Shown: positions 28,525 through 36,850, counted from the stretch's first letter. The stretch is 64,000 bases of DNA from Alphaproteobacteria bacterium (GCA_019635875.1 JAHBYP010000001.1:248001-312000); one strand, 5' to 3'. Numbers and translations are program-made. The notes: generated by a model from the sequence alone, not told the origin.

Positions 28525-29406
28525 TCACACCCGTCCCGGCCGCTTGAAGCGGAACTTCACGACGTACCACAGCGCCAGCACGCCATCGCGCCAGCCGATC
28601 TTCTTGCCCTCGGCGTAGGTGCGTCCGTAGTAGTTGATGGCGCATTCGTAGATTCGCCAGCGCTTGGGCCGCGCGAAGACCGACGACAGCTCGACCTCGA
28701 TGCCGAAATCGTCGCTGACGAGGTCGACGCCCGCGATCACCTCGCGGCGGAACATCTTGTAGCAGGTCTCGAGGTCGGTCAGCGTCTGGTCGAACAGCAC
28801 GTTGAACAGCGCCGAGATCGTGCGGTTGCCGAGGTAGTGGTAGAGGTACAGCGCGCGGTGCGGGCGGCCGTAGAAGCGCGAGCCGTAGACCACGTCGGCG
28901 ACGCCGATCTGCATCAGCCGGAACATCGCCGTCCAGTCCGACGGATCGTATTCGAGATCGGAGTCCTGGATCACCACCACGTCGCCGGTGACTGCGGCGA
29001 AGCCGGTGCGCAGAGCGCGGCCCTTGCCGCCGTTCTTCTCGTGCAACAGCGGGCGGATGCTCACCGGGCCGGCGACCTTCTCGAAGCTGTCCTCGGGCGC
29101 CGCCGCCGCGTCGGTCGGCGAGAGGAAGGCGATCGTGCCGTCGGCCGCGCGATGCACGCCGGCGATGACATTGGTCTCGGCCGGGAAGGCGGCCTCGATC
29201 CACGCCCGCGTGCCGTCCTTCGAGCAATCGTCGACCAGCACGATCTCGCGCGCGATTCCGGGAAGCACCTGGGTCACGGCGCGGATGATGCGCGGCAGGG
29301 TCTCGCGCTCGTTGTAGACCGGGATGACGATCGACAGCAGCAGGTCCTGGCGCGGCGCAACGTCAAAACCGGACTGGCTCACCGGCAGGGTCTCGGCATA
29401 GGGCAC
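28525..29406 (-). CDS. Family 2 glycosyltransferase (DPM1/DesI-like)
   Basis: A 293-residue GT-A enzyme. The N-terminal nucleotide-sugar motif is LLLSIVIPVYNERETLPRII, followed by EIVLVDDCSKDGTR and the metal-binding VVVIQDSDLEYDPSDW (DxD-like). The C-terminal segment (DLETCYKMFRREV, GKKIGWRDGVLALW) is typical of polyprenyl-phosphate sugar transferases. It would supply a lipid-linked sugar to the GT-C enzyme of the same group. The start is a GTG at 29406. Its 5' end and upstream DNA are duplicated at 30642-30817. Confidence 0.88.
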   Translation of the reverse strand: MPYAETLPVSQSGFDVAPRQDLLLSIVIPVYNERETLPRIIRAVTQVLPGIAREIVLVDDCSKDGTRAWIEAAFPAETNVIAGVHRAADGTIAFLSPTDAAAAPEDSFEKVAGPVSIRPLLHEKNGGKGRALRTGFAAVTGDVVVIQDSDLEYDPSDWTAMFRLMQIGVADVVYGSRFYGRPHRALYLYHYLGNRTISALFNVLFDQTLTDLETCYKMFRREVIAGVDLVSDDFGIEVELSSVFARPKRWRIYECAINYYGRTYAEGKKIGWRDGVLALWYVVKFRFKRPGRV

Positions 29407-29487
29407 TGGGAATCTCTTAAACGAATCAAAGAAATAGCTGAAGATCGTTGATAGATGTAACCTTTTTTGCCTGCCAAATGCAATCGC
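29314..29487. repeat. Direct repeat D1: 5' end and leader of the GT2 gene
   Basis: About 174 bp covering the first about 30 GT2 codons and the upstream leader (ACGAATCAAAGAAATAGCTG, then TGTAACCTTTTTTGCC). It is matched by a slightly diverged copy at 30642-30817, 1.3 kb away in the same orientation. Confidence 0.88.
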
Positions 29488-29576
29488 GCGCGATGCCGCG
29501 GCAGCACCTGCCCTCTATGGCAGGTCGCCTGATCCGGCGGCATAGTCACCGTTCTGACCAGGGGAGAACCTCCCGG

Positions 29577-30131
29577 ATGGCTGAGGCGACGGCTGCGGGC
29601 CCCGACGCGGGCCCTTCATGGCGGCGGAGGCTGTGGCGGGGCGTTGTGGTCTATGCGCCCGCGGCGGTTGTGGTCATCGGCGGACTGTGGACGGGCACCG
29701 TCTGGTTGGTGGAACGGTCCGACAGCGCCGCGAAAGAGCGCGAGCTCGCGGTCCGCGAGTCACGCCGCCCGTTCCTGGAAAAGCAGCTGTTGTTCTATTT
29801 CGAGACCGCGAAGGTGACGGCGAAGCTGGCGACCGTCCCGAAGATGGGCGTGAACGACAAAGGGCCCGGTGCCACCGAGGACTGGCAGTGGGCGTATCGC
29901 CGCTTCTGGGAACTGTACTGGGGCGAGCTGGGGGTCGTCGAATCGCAGGAGGTTGCCAGGGCGATGGCCCGCTTTGGCTCGGCTCTGAAGGACATGGAGG
30001 TCTGCGCGACGCCGCAACAATGCGAGAGTGAGCAACGCAAGCTCACCGGCCTGTCGCTGTCGATCGCCTCCGAGATGCGAAAGTCGATCCAGGCGGATTG
30101 GGGCTATCAGCTGCCGCCGCTGGCGAAGTGA
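29577..30131 (+). CDS. Hypothetical single-pass membrane protein
   Basis: A 184-residue protein. After a short basic N-terminus it has one membrane helix (VVYAPAAVVVIGGLWTGTVWL, about residues 24-44). A soluble helical domain with two cysteines (MEVCATPQQCESEQRK) follows, which could form a periplasmic disulphide. The frame is open from 29448, but the ATG at 29577 has a GGGGAGAA ribosome-binding site. No family is recognised. It diverges from the GT2 gene and may share its upstream leader. Confidence 0.62.
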   Translation: MAEATAAGPDAGPSWRRRLWRGVVVYAPAAVVVIGGLWTGTVWLVERSDSAAKERELAVRESRRPFLEKQLLFYFETAKVTAKLATVPKMGVNDKGPGATEDWQWAYRRFWELYWGELGVVESQEVARAMARFGSALKDMEVCATPQQCESEQRKLTGLSLSIASEMRKSIQADWGYQLPPLAK

Positions 30132-30214
30132 ACCCCATCACCTGTCGCGCCGGCGCGCCTCCGATGAATGCGTCGAGAACTTGTGACGGGTGGGCGCAAC
30201 GTCGAGTCGTCGAC

Positions 30215-30529
30215 CTATCGCGCGCCTTGCTGCCGCTTGGCGAGCCGCGCTTCGACGTGGCGACGACTCTCGGTGAGTACGGCGGATGGCGCCACGCCGG
30301 CGGCCGCGCAAAGGCGTGCCCAGTAGTAGATGGCGTCGCCCAGCTCGTGGGCGAGATGCGCGCGATCGAGCGTGCCGCCCTGCAGGCGCCGCTTGACGAT
30401 CTCGCCGACCTCGCTGGCGTCGCCCATCAGCGAGAAGGCGAGGATCGCCAGGTGCGTATCGGGCGAGTCCGCCGTCGTCTCCTCGCCACCCGCCTGACGC
30501 GCCCATTTGCCGTAGTCATCGATGTTCAT
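30215..30529 (-). CDS. MazG-like nucleotide pyrophosphohydrolase
   Basis: A 104-residue all-alpha NTP-PPase-like protein. The MazG acidic signature is visible as GDASEVGEIVKRR, followed by HELGDAIYYWARLCAAAGV (ExxE then ExxD pattern). Small MazG-like enzymes hydrolyse non-canonical or excess nucleoside triphosphates to monophosphates. The ATG at 30529 has GGAGG-like sequence upstream and fits the family. It is monocistronic. Confidence 0.8.
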   Translation of the reverse strand: MNIDDYGKWARQAGGEETTADSPDTHLAILAFSLMGDASEVGEIVKRRLQGGTLDRAHLAHELGDAIYYWARLCAAAGVAPSAVLTESRRHVEARLAKRQQGAR

Positions 30530-30590
30530 CGCCGCCTCCCGTGAGGTCCAGGACAATCAATCCATATGGCATTTCAGCTATGGCCATCAC

Positions 30591-30618
30591 TCCCTCTCCC
30601 CGCTTGCGGGGTGAGGGA
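30591..30618. repeat. Family C short palindrome, copy 1
   Basis: TCCCTCTCCCCGC-TT-GCGGGGTGAGGGA, a 28-bp hairpin. It is related to the elements at 38052-38201 and 42937-42966. Confidence 0.8.
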
Positions 30619-30641
30619 TCGTGTCGAGTGGCGCACCGCCG

Positions 30642-30817
30642 CGTAGACGGGAATGGCGATCGACAGCAGCAGGTCCTGGCGCGGCGCGACGTCAAAAACC
30701 GGCCTGGCTCACCGGCAGGGTCGCGGCATAGGGCACGAAGAACTCGTAAACGAATCAAAGAAATAGCTGAAGATCGTTGATTAATGTAACCTTTTTTGCC
30801 TTCCGAATGCAATCGCC
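30642..30817 (-). pseudogene. Truncated duplicate of the GT2 gene start (repeat copy D2)
   Basis: Leftward translation from the GTG near 30735 gives a GT2-like N-terminus (MPYAATLPVSQAGF) and then a stop, caused by one extra A relative to the intact gene. Only about 30 codons and the conserved leader (AAACGAATCAAAGAAATAGC) are present. The remainder of the gene is missing and the copy abuts a family C palindrome. It is a non-functional fragment left by a local duplication. Confidence 0.8.
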
Positions 30818-30881
30818 ATGGAGACGCACGGAGTGCGCCGCTGTCGACGCCGGTTGGATCACTCCTTGCGCAAGACGCGGC

Positions 30882-31676
30882 TTACACCGATCCAAAGAAG
30901 ACATATCGGACGAATGGCATCATCAGGCCCTCGTCGTGAACGTACCGCGCCAATCTCAGATCGACGTGCTCCAGGAATCCTTCCCGGTCTTTCTCGCTCA
31001 GCAATGCCAGCCGCTGACGGGAGTATGGGGCTCCCGACGCGATCCATCCGATGAACGATCGGGCCGATGGCACCCGACGCACGAGGTGTCGTGCCTCGAC
31101 ATGCACATCGACAAATCCGGCCTGCGTCAGGAGCGTGTGGATCTCATCCGGGTGCGAGAACACAAAAGAGGTCAGCCGGCCGGCATCGGCCGACACGAAG
31201 CGAGCGAGCCCCTCCGAGAGGGCCTGATATCCCGGGTTCTGCTCAATCGGTCCCCACGAGGTTCCTGTGAAGCGCCCTCGCCTGCGCAACAGGCGCCGGA
31301 ACCCGTCGAGCGCTCTCGACCGGTCTGGAAAAAACTGGAGCCCCTCGAAGCACGTCACGAGATCGAACATCGCGTCGCGGTAGGGGAGTCGGCAGGCATC
31401 GGCGCATAGCCATTCGATCGGTGAGGCGCCGGGCTCCGAAGGCGCACGCCGTGCCACTTCCAGCATGGCTTCGTTGTTGTCGACGCCGACGACGGACCCG
31501 CTGGCACCGACATGCCGAGCGGCGGTTCGCGCGGCAATGCCGGTACCACACGCGACGTCGAGGACATGCTGCCCGGCCCTGAGACCGAGCGGTTCGATGA
31601 CGGCCTCGGCCCAGGGGCGGAACACATTGGGCACCAGATCCCGTTCATATGCCTCTGCCATCGCAGTGTCCGACAT
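30882..31676 (-). CDS. Class I SAM-dependent methyltransferase (UbiE-like)
   Basis: A 264-residue methyltransferase with motif I VLDVACGTGIAARTAARHV, motif II VVGVDNNEAML, ADACRLPYRDAMFDLVTCF (motifs III-IV) and post-motif LLRRRGRFTGTSW. A GGGGAGG ribosome-binding site precedes the ATG. It is the last gene of a leftward run that includes the ArsM-like candidate selenoprotein and a DUF302 protein (52 bp gap). The substrate is unknown. Confidence 0.87.
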   Translation of the reverse strand: MSDTAMAEAYERDLVPNVFRPWAEAVIEPLGLRAGQHVLDVACGTGIAARTAARHVGASGSVVGVDNNEAMLEVARRAPSEPGASPIEWLCADACRLPYRDAMFDLVTCFEGLQFFPDRSRALDGFRRLLRRRGRFTGTSWGPIEQNPGYQALSEGLARFVSADAGRLTSFVFSHPDEIHTLLTQAGFVDVHVEARHLVRRVPSARSFIGWIASGAPYSRQRLALLSEKDREGFLEHVDLRLARYVHDEGLMMPFVRYVFFGSV

Positions 31677-31728
31677 GCCTGGCCTCCCCGCCTGTCGCTC
31701 GCCTTGGATCGGTCGCGAGCCGCCTGCT

Positions 31729-32163
31729 TCACCTCACGATCGCGTCCAGCATCGCCTCGAACAGCGGAGTCACCTCCTTGGCTGCCTTCTCGAGATTCGG
31801 GTCGGGATAGAGCGCGTGCATGAAGTTGGGATGCAACATGGAGATGCGCGTCGCATCGCCCTCCCGGTAGATCGCGATATGTCCGCACGGCATCATCGCG
31901 GCGACATGCAGGCCGGCCGCGAAGATGTCCTTGCCGATCGGCGGGTAGCAGATCTTCACGGCATCGATCTCGCCGCCCTTGAGCTTGAACGCCGCGAGAT
32001 AGAGCCACTTGCGTTCCAGCACGTAGGACCGAACCGCGGCAACGATCTGGTCAGGTGCCTTGGTGCTGGTGCGCATGAGGAACATCTCGTTCGGCTCCCG
32101 GGCCGCGGCGGTGCCGGCGAGCAACCCCAGGAATCCGGCCAGGATGAGCGCGTGCATTTTCAT
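31729..32163 (-). CDS. Exported DUF302 family protein
   Basis: A 144-residue protein with a cleavable signal peptide (MKMHALILAGFLGLLAGTAA) and a DUF302-type domain: DIFAAGLHVAAMMPCGHIAI and ISMLHPNFMHAL, ending in a helix. The family's function is unknown. It binds small ligands in some structures. It has a GGGAGG ribosome-binding site and starts only 24 nt after the natural stop of the ArsM-like frame at 32188, so it belongs to the same operon. Confidence 0.82.
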   Translation of the reverse strand: MKMHALILAGFLGLLAGTAAAREPNEMFLMRTSTKAPDQIVAAVRSYVLERKWLYLAAFKLKGGEIDAVKICYPPIGKDIFAAGLHVAAMMPCGHIAIYREGDATRISMLHPNFMHALYPDPNLEKAAKEVTPLFEAMLDAIVR

Positions 32164-32187
32164 CGGTGCCTCCCTTGCACTTTGTCC

Positions 32188-32961
32188 TCACGTCCTGCGC
32201 GCCAGGAACGGATATCCGTAGACCTCGAAGCGCCTGGCGTTTCGCTCCCCCGACGCACCGGCGAAAGTGTCGACCGGCGAGCCGATCACGATCTGCTCGA
32301 AGCCCGCTTCCTCCAACATCCGCTGCCAGCCTGCGCACGGCAGGCCTCCGGCGATTCAAGCCGTCCAGAGATCGATGTTCAGGGTCGCCGCTTCGGGCAC
32401 TGGCTGACCGTTCGCGATGTCGGCGAACTGCAGATGGCCGCCCGGCCGCAGCACGCGCCGGATCTCGGCCAAGACCTGCCGCTTGTCGGCGCAAAGGTTG
32501 ATCACGCCGTTGCTGACGACGACATCGGCCCAGCCATCCTCGACCGGCAGGCGTTCTGCCAGCCCCTCGCGGAACTCGAGATGCGCCATGTCCATTTGCG
32601 CCGCGGTGCGCCGCGACTTCTCCAGCATCTCCTCGGTCATGTCGACGCCGATGACGCGGCCCGAGGGCCCCACCTGTCCCGCGGCGATGAAGCAATCGAA
32701 GCCGGCACCCGCGCCGACATCGACCACCTTCTCGCCCGCAGCGAGGGGACGCAGCGAGAAGGGGTTGGCGACACCGGCGAACGACTCGACCGCGGCCTCC
32801 GGCAGCGAGTCGACCACGGCAGGGTTGTAGCCCAGCCGGTGGGCGAGAAATCGGCCGGTGTGGAAATGGTAGGTGTCGTGCGGCCGCAACGCGACGTCGC
32901 GATACTTGCTGCTCACTTCGGCGCGCAGCCTTACCGCGTCGACGAATGTCTGCGAACTCAT
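32188..32961 (-). CDS. ArsM-like methyltransferase with in-frame TGA; candidate selenoprotein
   Basis: A 257-codon frame interrupted only by TGA at codon 202 (32358-32356). Motif I is VVDVGAGAGFDCFIAA, followed by VIGVDMTEEML and VVVSNGVINLCADK, as in arsenite methyltransferases. C90 (FDCF) matches the first As-site cysteine. The TGA lies in LNIDLWTA-TGA-IAGGLP, where ArsM proteins have the catalytic cysteine of WGECxGGAL. Downstream codons encode the expected C-terminus (ARRFEVYGYPFLARRT) with no further lesion. A SECIS-like hairpin follows at 32345-32329. I infer Sec insertion; the alternative is a recent nonsense mutation (Cys TGC/TGT to TGA), giving a 201-residue truncated product. Confidence 0.7.
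32329..32345 (-). promoter_or_regulatory. SECIS-like hairpin downstream of the in-frame TGA
   Basis: On the mRNA strand: GCCTGC-CGTGC-GCAGGC, a perfect 6-bp stem plus one G-U pair and a 5-nt loop with G in second position. The loop begins 16 nt after the TGA. Bacterial SECIS elements are described as having a loop 16-37 nt from the UGA, an apical loop of 3-14 nt and a G among its first two bases. This hairpin meets all three rules. Confidence 0.55.
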
Positions 32962-33041
32962 TCGTGGTCCTCCTGGCTATTGCGGTCGCGCCGTGCGCGC
33001 GCCGCTTGTTCGCCGCGTGTCTTCCCTGACTGCCGGCGACG

Positions 33042-35135
33042 TCACGGCACACCGGCCTTCCTCAAGCCGTCCAGATAGGTTTCGAGCTGCTCTGTGCGCT
33101 TGAGGTAGAACAGGTGCTCCTTGGCGAAGGCGACCGAAAAGCCGGGCTTGATCCGTCGCAGGTCGGCGACAGCGCGTTCGATCTGCGAGCGGTCGCCAAG
33201 ATGGCCGAGCGCGGCGACCAGGTGCGCCGTCGCCCAGTACTGGGCGTTCGGCACCTGCACCGCCCGGCGCGCCCAGTTCACCGCCGCCTCGTGCTCGCCG
33301 CGGAATATGTGGGCAAGCGAGCGGTATGAATAGAAGGCCCAGCGGAACGGGTCGTGCGGGCTCAGCCGGATCGCGACCTCGAAATTGGTGATCGCCTCGT
33401 CGAGTCGTCCCTCGTAGGTCAGCGAATCCGCCAGGGCGCAGTACGAGACCGCGAGGCAGGGGTTGAGCCGTAGCGCGTGCTCCAGAGCGGCCAGCGCCTG
33501 ATCGTATTCCTGTCGCGCCAGGTGAACCCGGCCGAGGAAGCAGAAACCCTGTGCGTCCTGGTCGTCGAGCTCGACGGCCCGCCTGGCCGCGGCCAGGGCC
33601 TCGTCCATCGCCGCCGCCTCCGACGGCGCGTCGAAATACACCATGCTGAGGATGATGGCGTAGGCCAGCCGCGCATGCGCCCCGGGGAAGGCGGGGTCGA
33701 GCCGGATCGACTCCCGCAACAGCTCCTGGCTGCGGCGATTGGCTTCCGGCGTGAACTTGTAGAACTCGGCGCAGCCGAGCTGGTACAGATCCCACGCGCC
33801 GAGATTCTTGCGCGGCTTGCGCTCGGCCTTGCGCTGCTCGCTCAGGCCGAGCTCGGCCTCGAGGCGCGAGGCGACCAGCTCCGAGATCTCGTCCTGCAGG
33901 TCGAAGATGTCGGCGGCGCTGCTGTCGAAGCGCTCCGACCAGATGCTGTGCTCCGTCTCCGCATCAACCACCTGGATAGTCGCGCGGTACCGGTCGCCCG
34001 CCTTGCGCATGCTGCCGGTCACCACGTAATCGGCCTCGAGCTTCTTGCCGATGGTGCGGATGCTGTCGCCCGAGTTGCGGAAGGCGAACGCCGGGTTGCG
34101 GGCGACGACGGTCAGCCATCGGTTCTTGGCGAGCGCCGTAATGATGTCCTCGGTGATGCCATCGGCGAGATAGTCCTCGGACGCGTCGCTGTTGAGATTC
34201 GTAAATGGCAGCACGACGACCGAGGGGCGCTGTCGGATCGCGTCCAGCGTCTCTTCAACGCGGCTCTCGGGCTGCGCCGACACCTCGCCGACCGGTGCGC
34301 TGCGCACCTCCGGGATGAAGCGGAAGCCGCGGCCGTGAACGGTGGCGATCATGCGCTGCGAGGCGCCGTCGTCGCCCAGCGCGCGCCGCGCCGCCTTGAT
34401 CTGGCTGCTGAGCGCCGCATCGGAGACGATGCGGTCGCCCCAGATCGCCGCGAATACCTCGTCCTTGGCCACGATCCGGTCGCGATTGCGCGCGAGGAAC
34501 ACGAGCAGGTCGAAAACCTGCGGCTCGACGGCGACCCGCGCTCCAGCCTTGCGCAGCTGGAAGAGCGAAACGTCGAGCTCGAACTCGTCGAAGCGCAGGA
34601 TGCTCGCCCCGCGCGCGTCGGGCTCGAAGTCGACGCGATAGGCCTCGATGGGGCGGCTGATGTTCTTGACCGCCTGCTCGCCGATCGACACCAGCCGCAC
34701 GGCCACGTTGGGGCCGATATGGTCGTGCACCTGGCGCGACAGCACGATGCCGCCGGCCGGCGCGATGCGCTCGAGCCTTGCCGCCACGTTGACGCCGTCA
34801 CCATAGATATCGTCGCCTTCGATGATCACGTCGCCCAGATGCAGGCCCATGCGCAGCTGCAGGCGGTGGTTCTCCGGCACGCCGGCATTGCGCTCGGCGA
34901 GCTCTTTCTGGATGTCGACGGCGCATTGCAGGCCGCCGACGACACTGGCGAAGGCGGCCAGCGTGCCGTCGCCCATCAGCTTGATGATGCGCCCGGAGTG
35001 CCGCGCGACCGCGGGGTCGACATGACGCGCGCGGATGTCCTTGAGCCGCTCGAGCGTGCCGGTTTCATCGCGCTCCATCAGGCGGCTGTAGCCGACGACA
35101 TCCATCGCCAGGATGGTTGTGAGCTTCCTCTCCAT
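33042..35135 (-). CDS. Class III adenylate/guanylate cyclase fused to a winged-helix and TPR regulator
   Basis: A 697-residue multidomain protein. Residues 1-175 are a class III nucleotide cyclase domain with metal aspartates D12 (AMDVVGYSRLM) and D56 (LMGDGTLAAF), plus IYGDGVNVAARLE. About 180-285 is an OmpR/CadC-type winged helix (RFDEFELD, KDEVFAAIWGDRIVSDAALS, TVHGRGFRFIPEV). From about 305 comes a TolB-like segment (VVVLPFTNLNSDASEDYLAD) and then several TPR units. There is no membrane helix, so it is cytoplasmic. Starting at 35135 after GGGGGAGGGG gives a complete cyclase domain. It could link cNMP production to direct DNA binding. Confidence 0.88.
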   Translation of the reverse strand: MERKLTTILAMDVVGYSRLMERDETGTLERLKDIRARHVDPAVARHSGRIIKLMGDGTLAAFASVVGGLQCAVDIQKELAERNAGVPENHRLQLRMGLHLGDVIIEGDDIYGDGVNVAARLERIAPAGGIVLSRQVHDHIGPNVAVRLVSIGEQAVKNISRPIEAYRVDFEPDARGASILRFDEFELDVSLFQLRKAGARVAVEPQVFDLLVFLARNRDRIVAKDEVFAAIWGDRIVSDAALSSQIKAARRALGDDGASQRMIATVHGRGFRFIPEVRSAPVGEVSAQPESRVEETLDAIRQRPSVVVLPFTNLNSDASEDYLADGITEDIITALAKNRWLTVVARNPAFAFRNSGDSIRTIGKKLEADYVVTGSMRKAGDRYRATIQVVDAETEHSIWSERFDSSAADIFDLQDEISELVASRLEAELGLSEQRKAERKPRKNLGAWDLYQLGCAEFYKFTPEANRRSQELLRESIRLDPAFPGAHARLAYAIILSMVYFDAPSEAAAMDEALAAARRAVELDDQDAQGFCFLGRVHLARQEYDQALAALEHALRLNPCLAVSYCALADSLTYEGRLDEAITNFEVAIRLSPHDPFRWAFYSYRSLAHIFRGEHEAAVNWARRAVQVPNAQYWATAHLVAALGHLGDRSQIERAVADLRRIKPGFSVAFAKEHLFYLKRTEQLETYLDGLRKAGVP

Positions 35136-35154
35136 CGCGCGCCCCTCCCCCGAC

Positions 35155-35175
35155 CAGTGCCGGGGTCCGGCACTG
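35155..35175. promoter_or_regulatory. Hairpin upstream of the cyclase-regulator gene
   Basis: CAGTGCCG-GGGTC-CGGCACTG, perfect 8-bp arms, 20 bp upstream of the cyclase start. It may terminate the cysK transcript or be an operator for the winged-helix regulator. No T-tract follows it in either direction. Confidence 0.45.
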
Positions 35176-35269
35176 CCATGGTCGCTCCGCTCGAAAAGGC
35201 TAGAAGATGCCATTCTACATGTCACTGAACATGAAGGATTGCGCGCGCGAATGGGCGGGCCGCCGGCGC

Positions 35270-36259
35270 CTATCCGTCGTCGAGATGCGCGAAGAGCGCC
35301 GTGGAGATGTAGCGTTCGGCGCTGTCGGGCAGCAGCGTGACGACCGTGCGGCCCTTCAGCTCGGGCCGCGCGGCGACGCGCAGCGCGCAGGCCAGTGCGG
35401 CACCCGAGGAGATGCCCGCCGGGATGCCCTCCAGCACGGACAGTCGACGCGCCGTCTCGATCGCTTCTTCGTTGCTGACCTGCAGAACCTCGTCGATGAG
35501 ACTGGTGTCGAGCACATCGGGGACAAAGCCCGCGCCGATGCCCTGGATCATGTGCGGCGAGTGCGTGCCGCCGGACAGGACCGGGCTCTTGTCCGGCTCG
35601 ACCGCGATCACGCGCAGCTCGGGATTGCGCGCCTTCAGCACTTCGCCGACGCCTGTCAGAGTGCCACCGGTGCCGACGCCGAGGACCACCGCATCGACCA
35701 CGCCGTTGGTATCGACCCATATCTCTTCGGCGGTGGTGCGACGGTGGATGTCGGGATTGGCCGGATGGCCGAACTGCCAGGGCATCACCGCCTTCTCGGT
35801 GCCGGCGATGATCTCCTTCGCCTTGTCGATGGCCCCGCCGATGCCCTTCTCGCGCGGTGTCAGCGCCAGCTCGGCCCCGAGGAAGCGCATCAGCTTGCGC
35901 CGCTCGATGGAGAAGCTGTCGGGCATGGTCAGGATGCAGCGATAGCCCTTGGCCGCGCAGGCGAAAGCGAGCCCGATGCCGGTGTTGCCCGACGTCGGCT
36001 CGACGATGACGCTGCCCGGGCCGATGGTGCCGTCGGCCTCCATCGCCTCGAGCATCGAAATGGCGATGCGGTCCTTGACGCTGGCGAGCGGATTGAAGAA
36101 TTCCAGCTTGGCAAGCACCTCGGCCTGGCAGCCGGCTTCCCGCGCCAGACGACCGATGCGCACCATGGGCGTGTTGCCGATGGTCTCCAGGACGTTGCCG
36201 TAGACGCGGCGGCGGCCCGGCTTGTCGAAGGTCAGCCGATTGATGTGCTGGACGTTCAA
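35270..36259 (-). CDS. cysK: Cysteine synthase A (O-acetylserine sulfhydrylase)
   Basis: A 329-residue PLP enzyme that makes cysteine from O-acetylserine and sulfide. The PLP lysine lies in FFNPLASVKDRIAISM, the substrate loop is PTSGNTGIGLAFA, and the phosphate-binding GVGTGGTLTGVGE and C-terminal PAGISSGAA are present. No ATG lies near the domain start. A TTG at 36259 follows AAGGAGG with good spacing and gives LNVQHINRLTF, so I take it as the start; the long Pro-rich frame further upstream is not coding-like. The cyclase-regulator gene follows in the same direction. Confidence 0.92.
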   Translation of the reverse strand: MNVQHINRLTFDKPGRRRVYGNVLETIGNTPMVRIGRLAREAGCQAEVLAKLEFFNPLASVKDRIAISMLEAMEADGTIGPGSVIVEPTSGNTGIGLAFACAAKGYRCILTMPDSFSIERRKLMRFLGAELALTPREKGIGGAIDKAKEIIAGTEKAVMPWQFGHPANPDIHRRTTAEEIWVDTNGVVDAVVLGVGTGGTLTGVGEVLKARNPELRVIAVEPDKSPVLSGGTHSPHMIQGIGAGFVPDVLDTSLIDEVLQVSNEEAIETARRLSVLEGIPAGISSGAALACALRVAARPELKGRTVVTLLPDSAERYISTALFAHLDDG

Positions 36260-36490
36260 GAGTGCCTCCTTGGCCGCCCTGTACCGATGCGCGGCGACCC
36301 TTGGCCCCGACAATGGGCCCGGTGGCGGATCTCCGCTTGGCGGAGTACTGGAGAAGTTCGGGGGATTTCCTGAGGAGAAGCCGGAAAATCCTGAAGCGGG
36401 ACAGGGCGGGCTTGCCTGGCGCTGGCGGAACAAGCCGAGGACCGGATTGAACCGTGAGCGGCGCTACCGACTCCGTCTATACTCCCGGCC

Positions 36491-36850
36491 ATGGCGGACG
36501 ATCCGACCTTCGATGCGCTGGCCAGGCGCTATCTCGATCTCTGGCAGGGCCAGCTTTCGGCGCTGTCGGGCGATCGGCAATTGACCGAGACGCTGGCGCG
36601 GCTGCTGGCCTCGGCCAATGCCGGCGTGGCGACCGCTTTCGATTCCGCGCGGAGGGCGCATGAGCAAGCCCGATCAGGCGCCCGTTCCCCGGGTGGGGCC
36701 GCGGCCGCTGCCGCTGCATCTGCTGACGGCGCTGCAGAGCTGGAGCGGCTCAGAGCTCGGCTTGACGCTCTGGAGCAGCGCGTCGCCGAGCTCGAGCGGC
36801 GTGCCGTTCCCAAGCCCCGCAAGCGCAAGCCCCGATCTGCCGCCGACTGA
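36491..36850 (+). CDS. Small coiled-coil protein, possibly PHA-synthase associated
   Basis: A 119-residue protein. Residues 1-55 are helical (ALARRYLDLWQGQLSALSGD), then comes an Ala-rich linker, a coiled coil (ELERLRARLDALEQRVAELE) and a basic tail (KPRKRKPRS). The coiled coil and basic tail recall PhaM/PhaE-like or phasin-like helpers of PHA synthases. It immediately precedes and overlaps by about 190 bp a PHA-synthase-like gene in another frame. The family assignment is by context and composition only. Confidence 0.6.
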   Translation: MADDPTFDALARRYLDLWQGQLSALSGDRQLTETLARLLASANAGVATAFDSARRAHEQARSGARSPGGAAAAAAASADGAAELERLRARLDALEQRVAELERRAVPKPRKRKPRSAAD

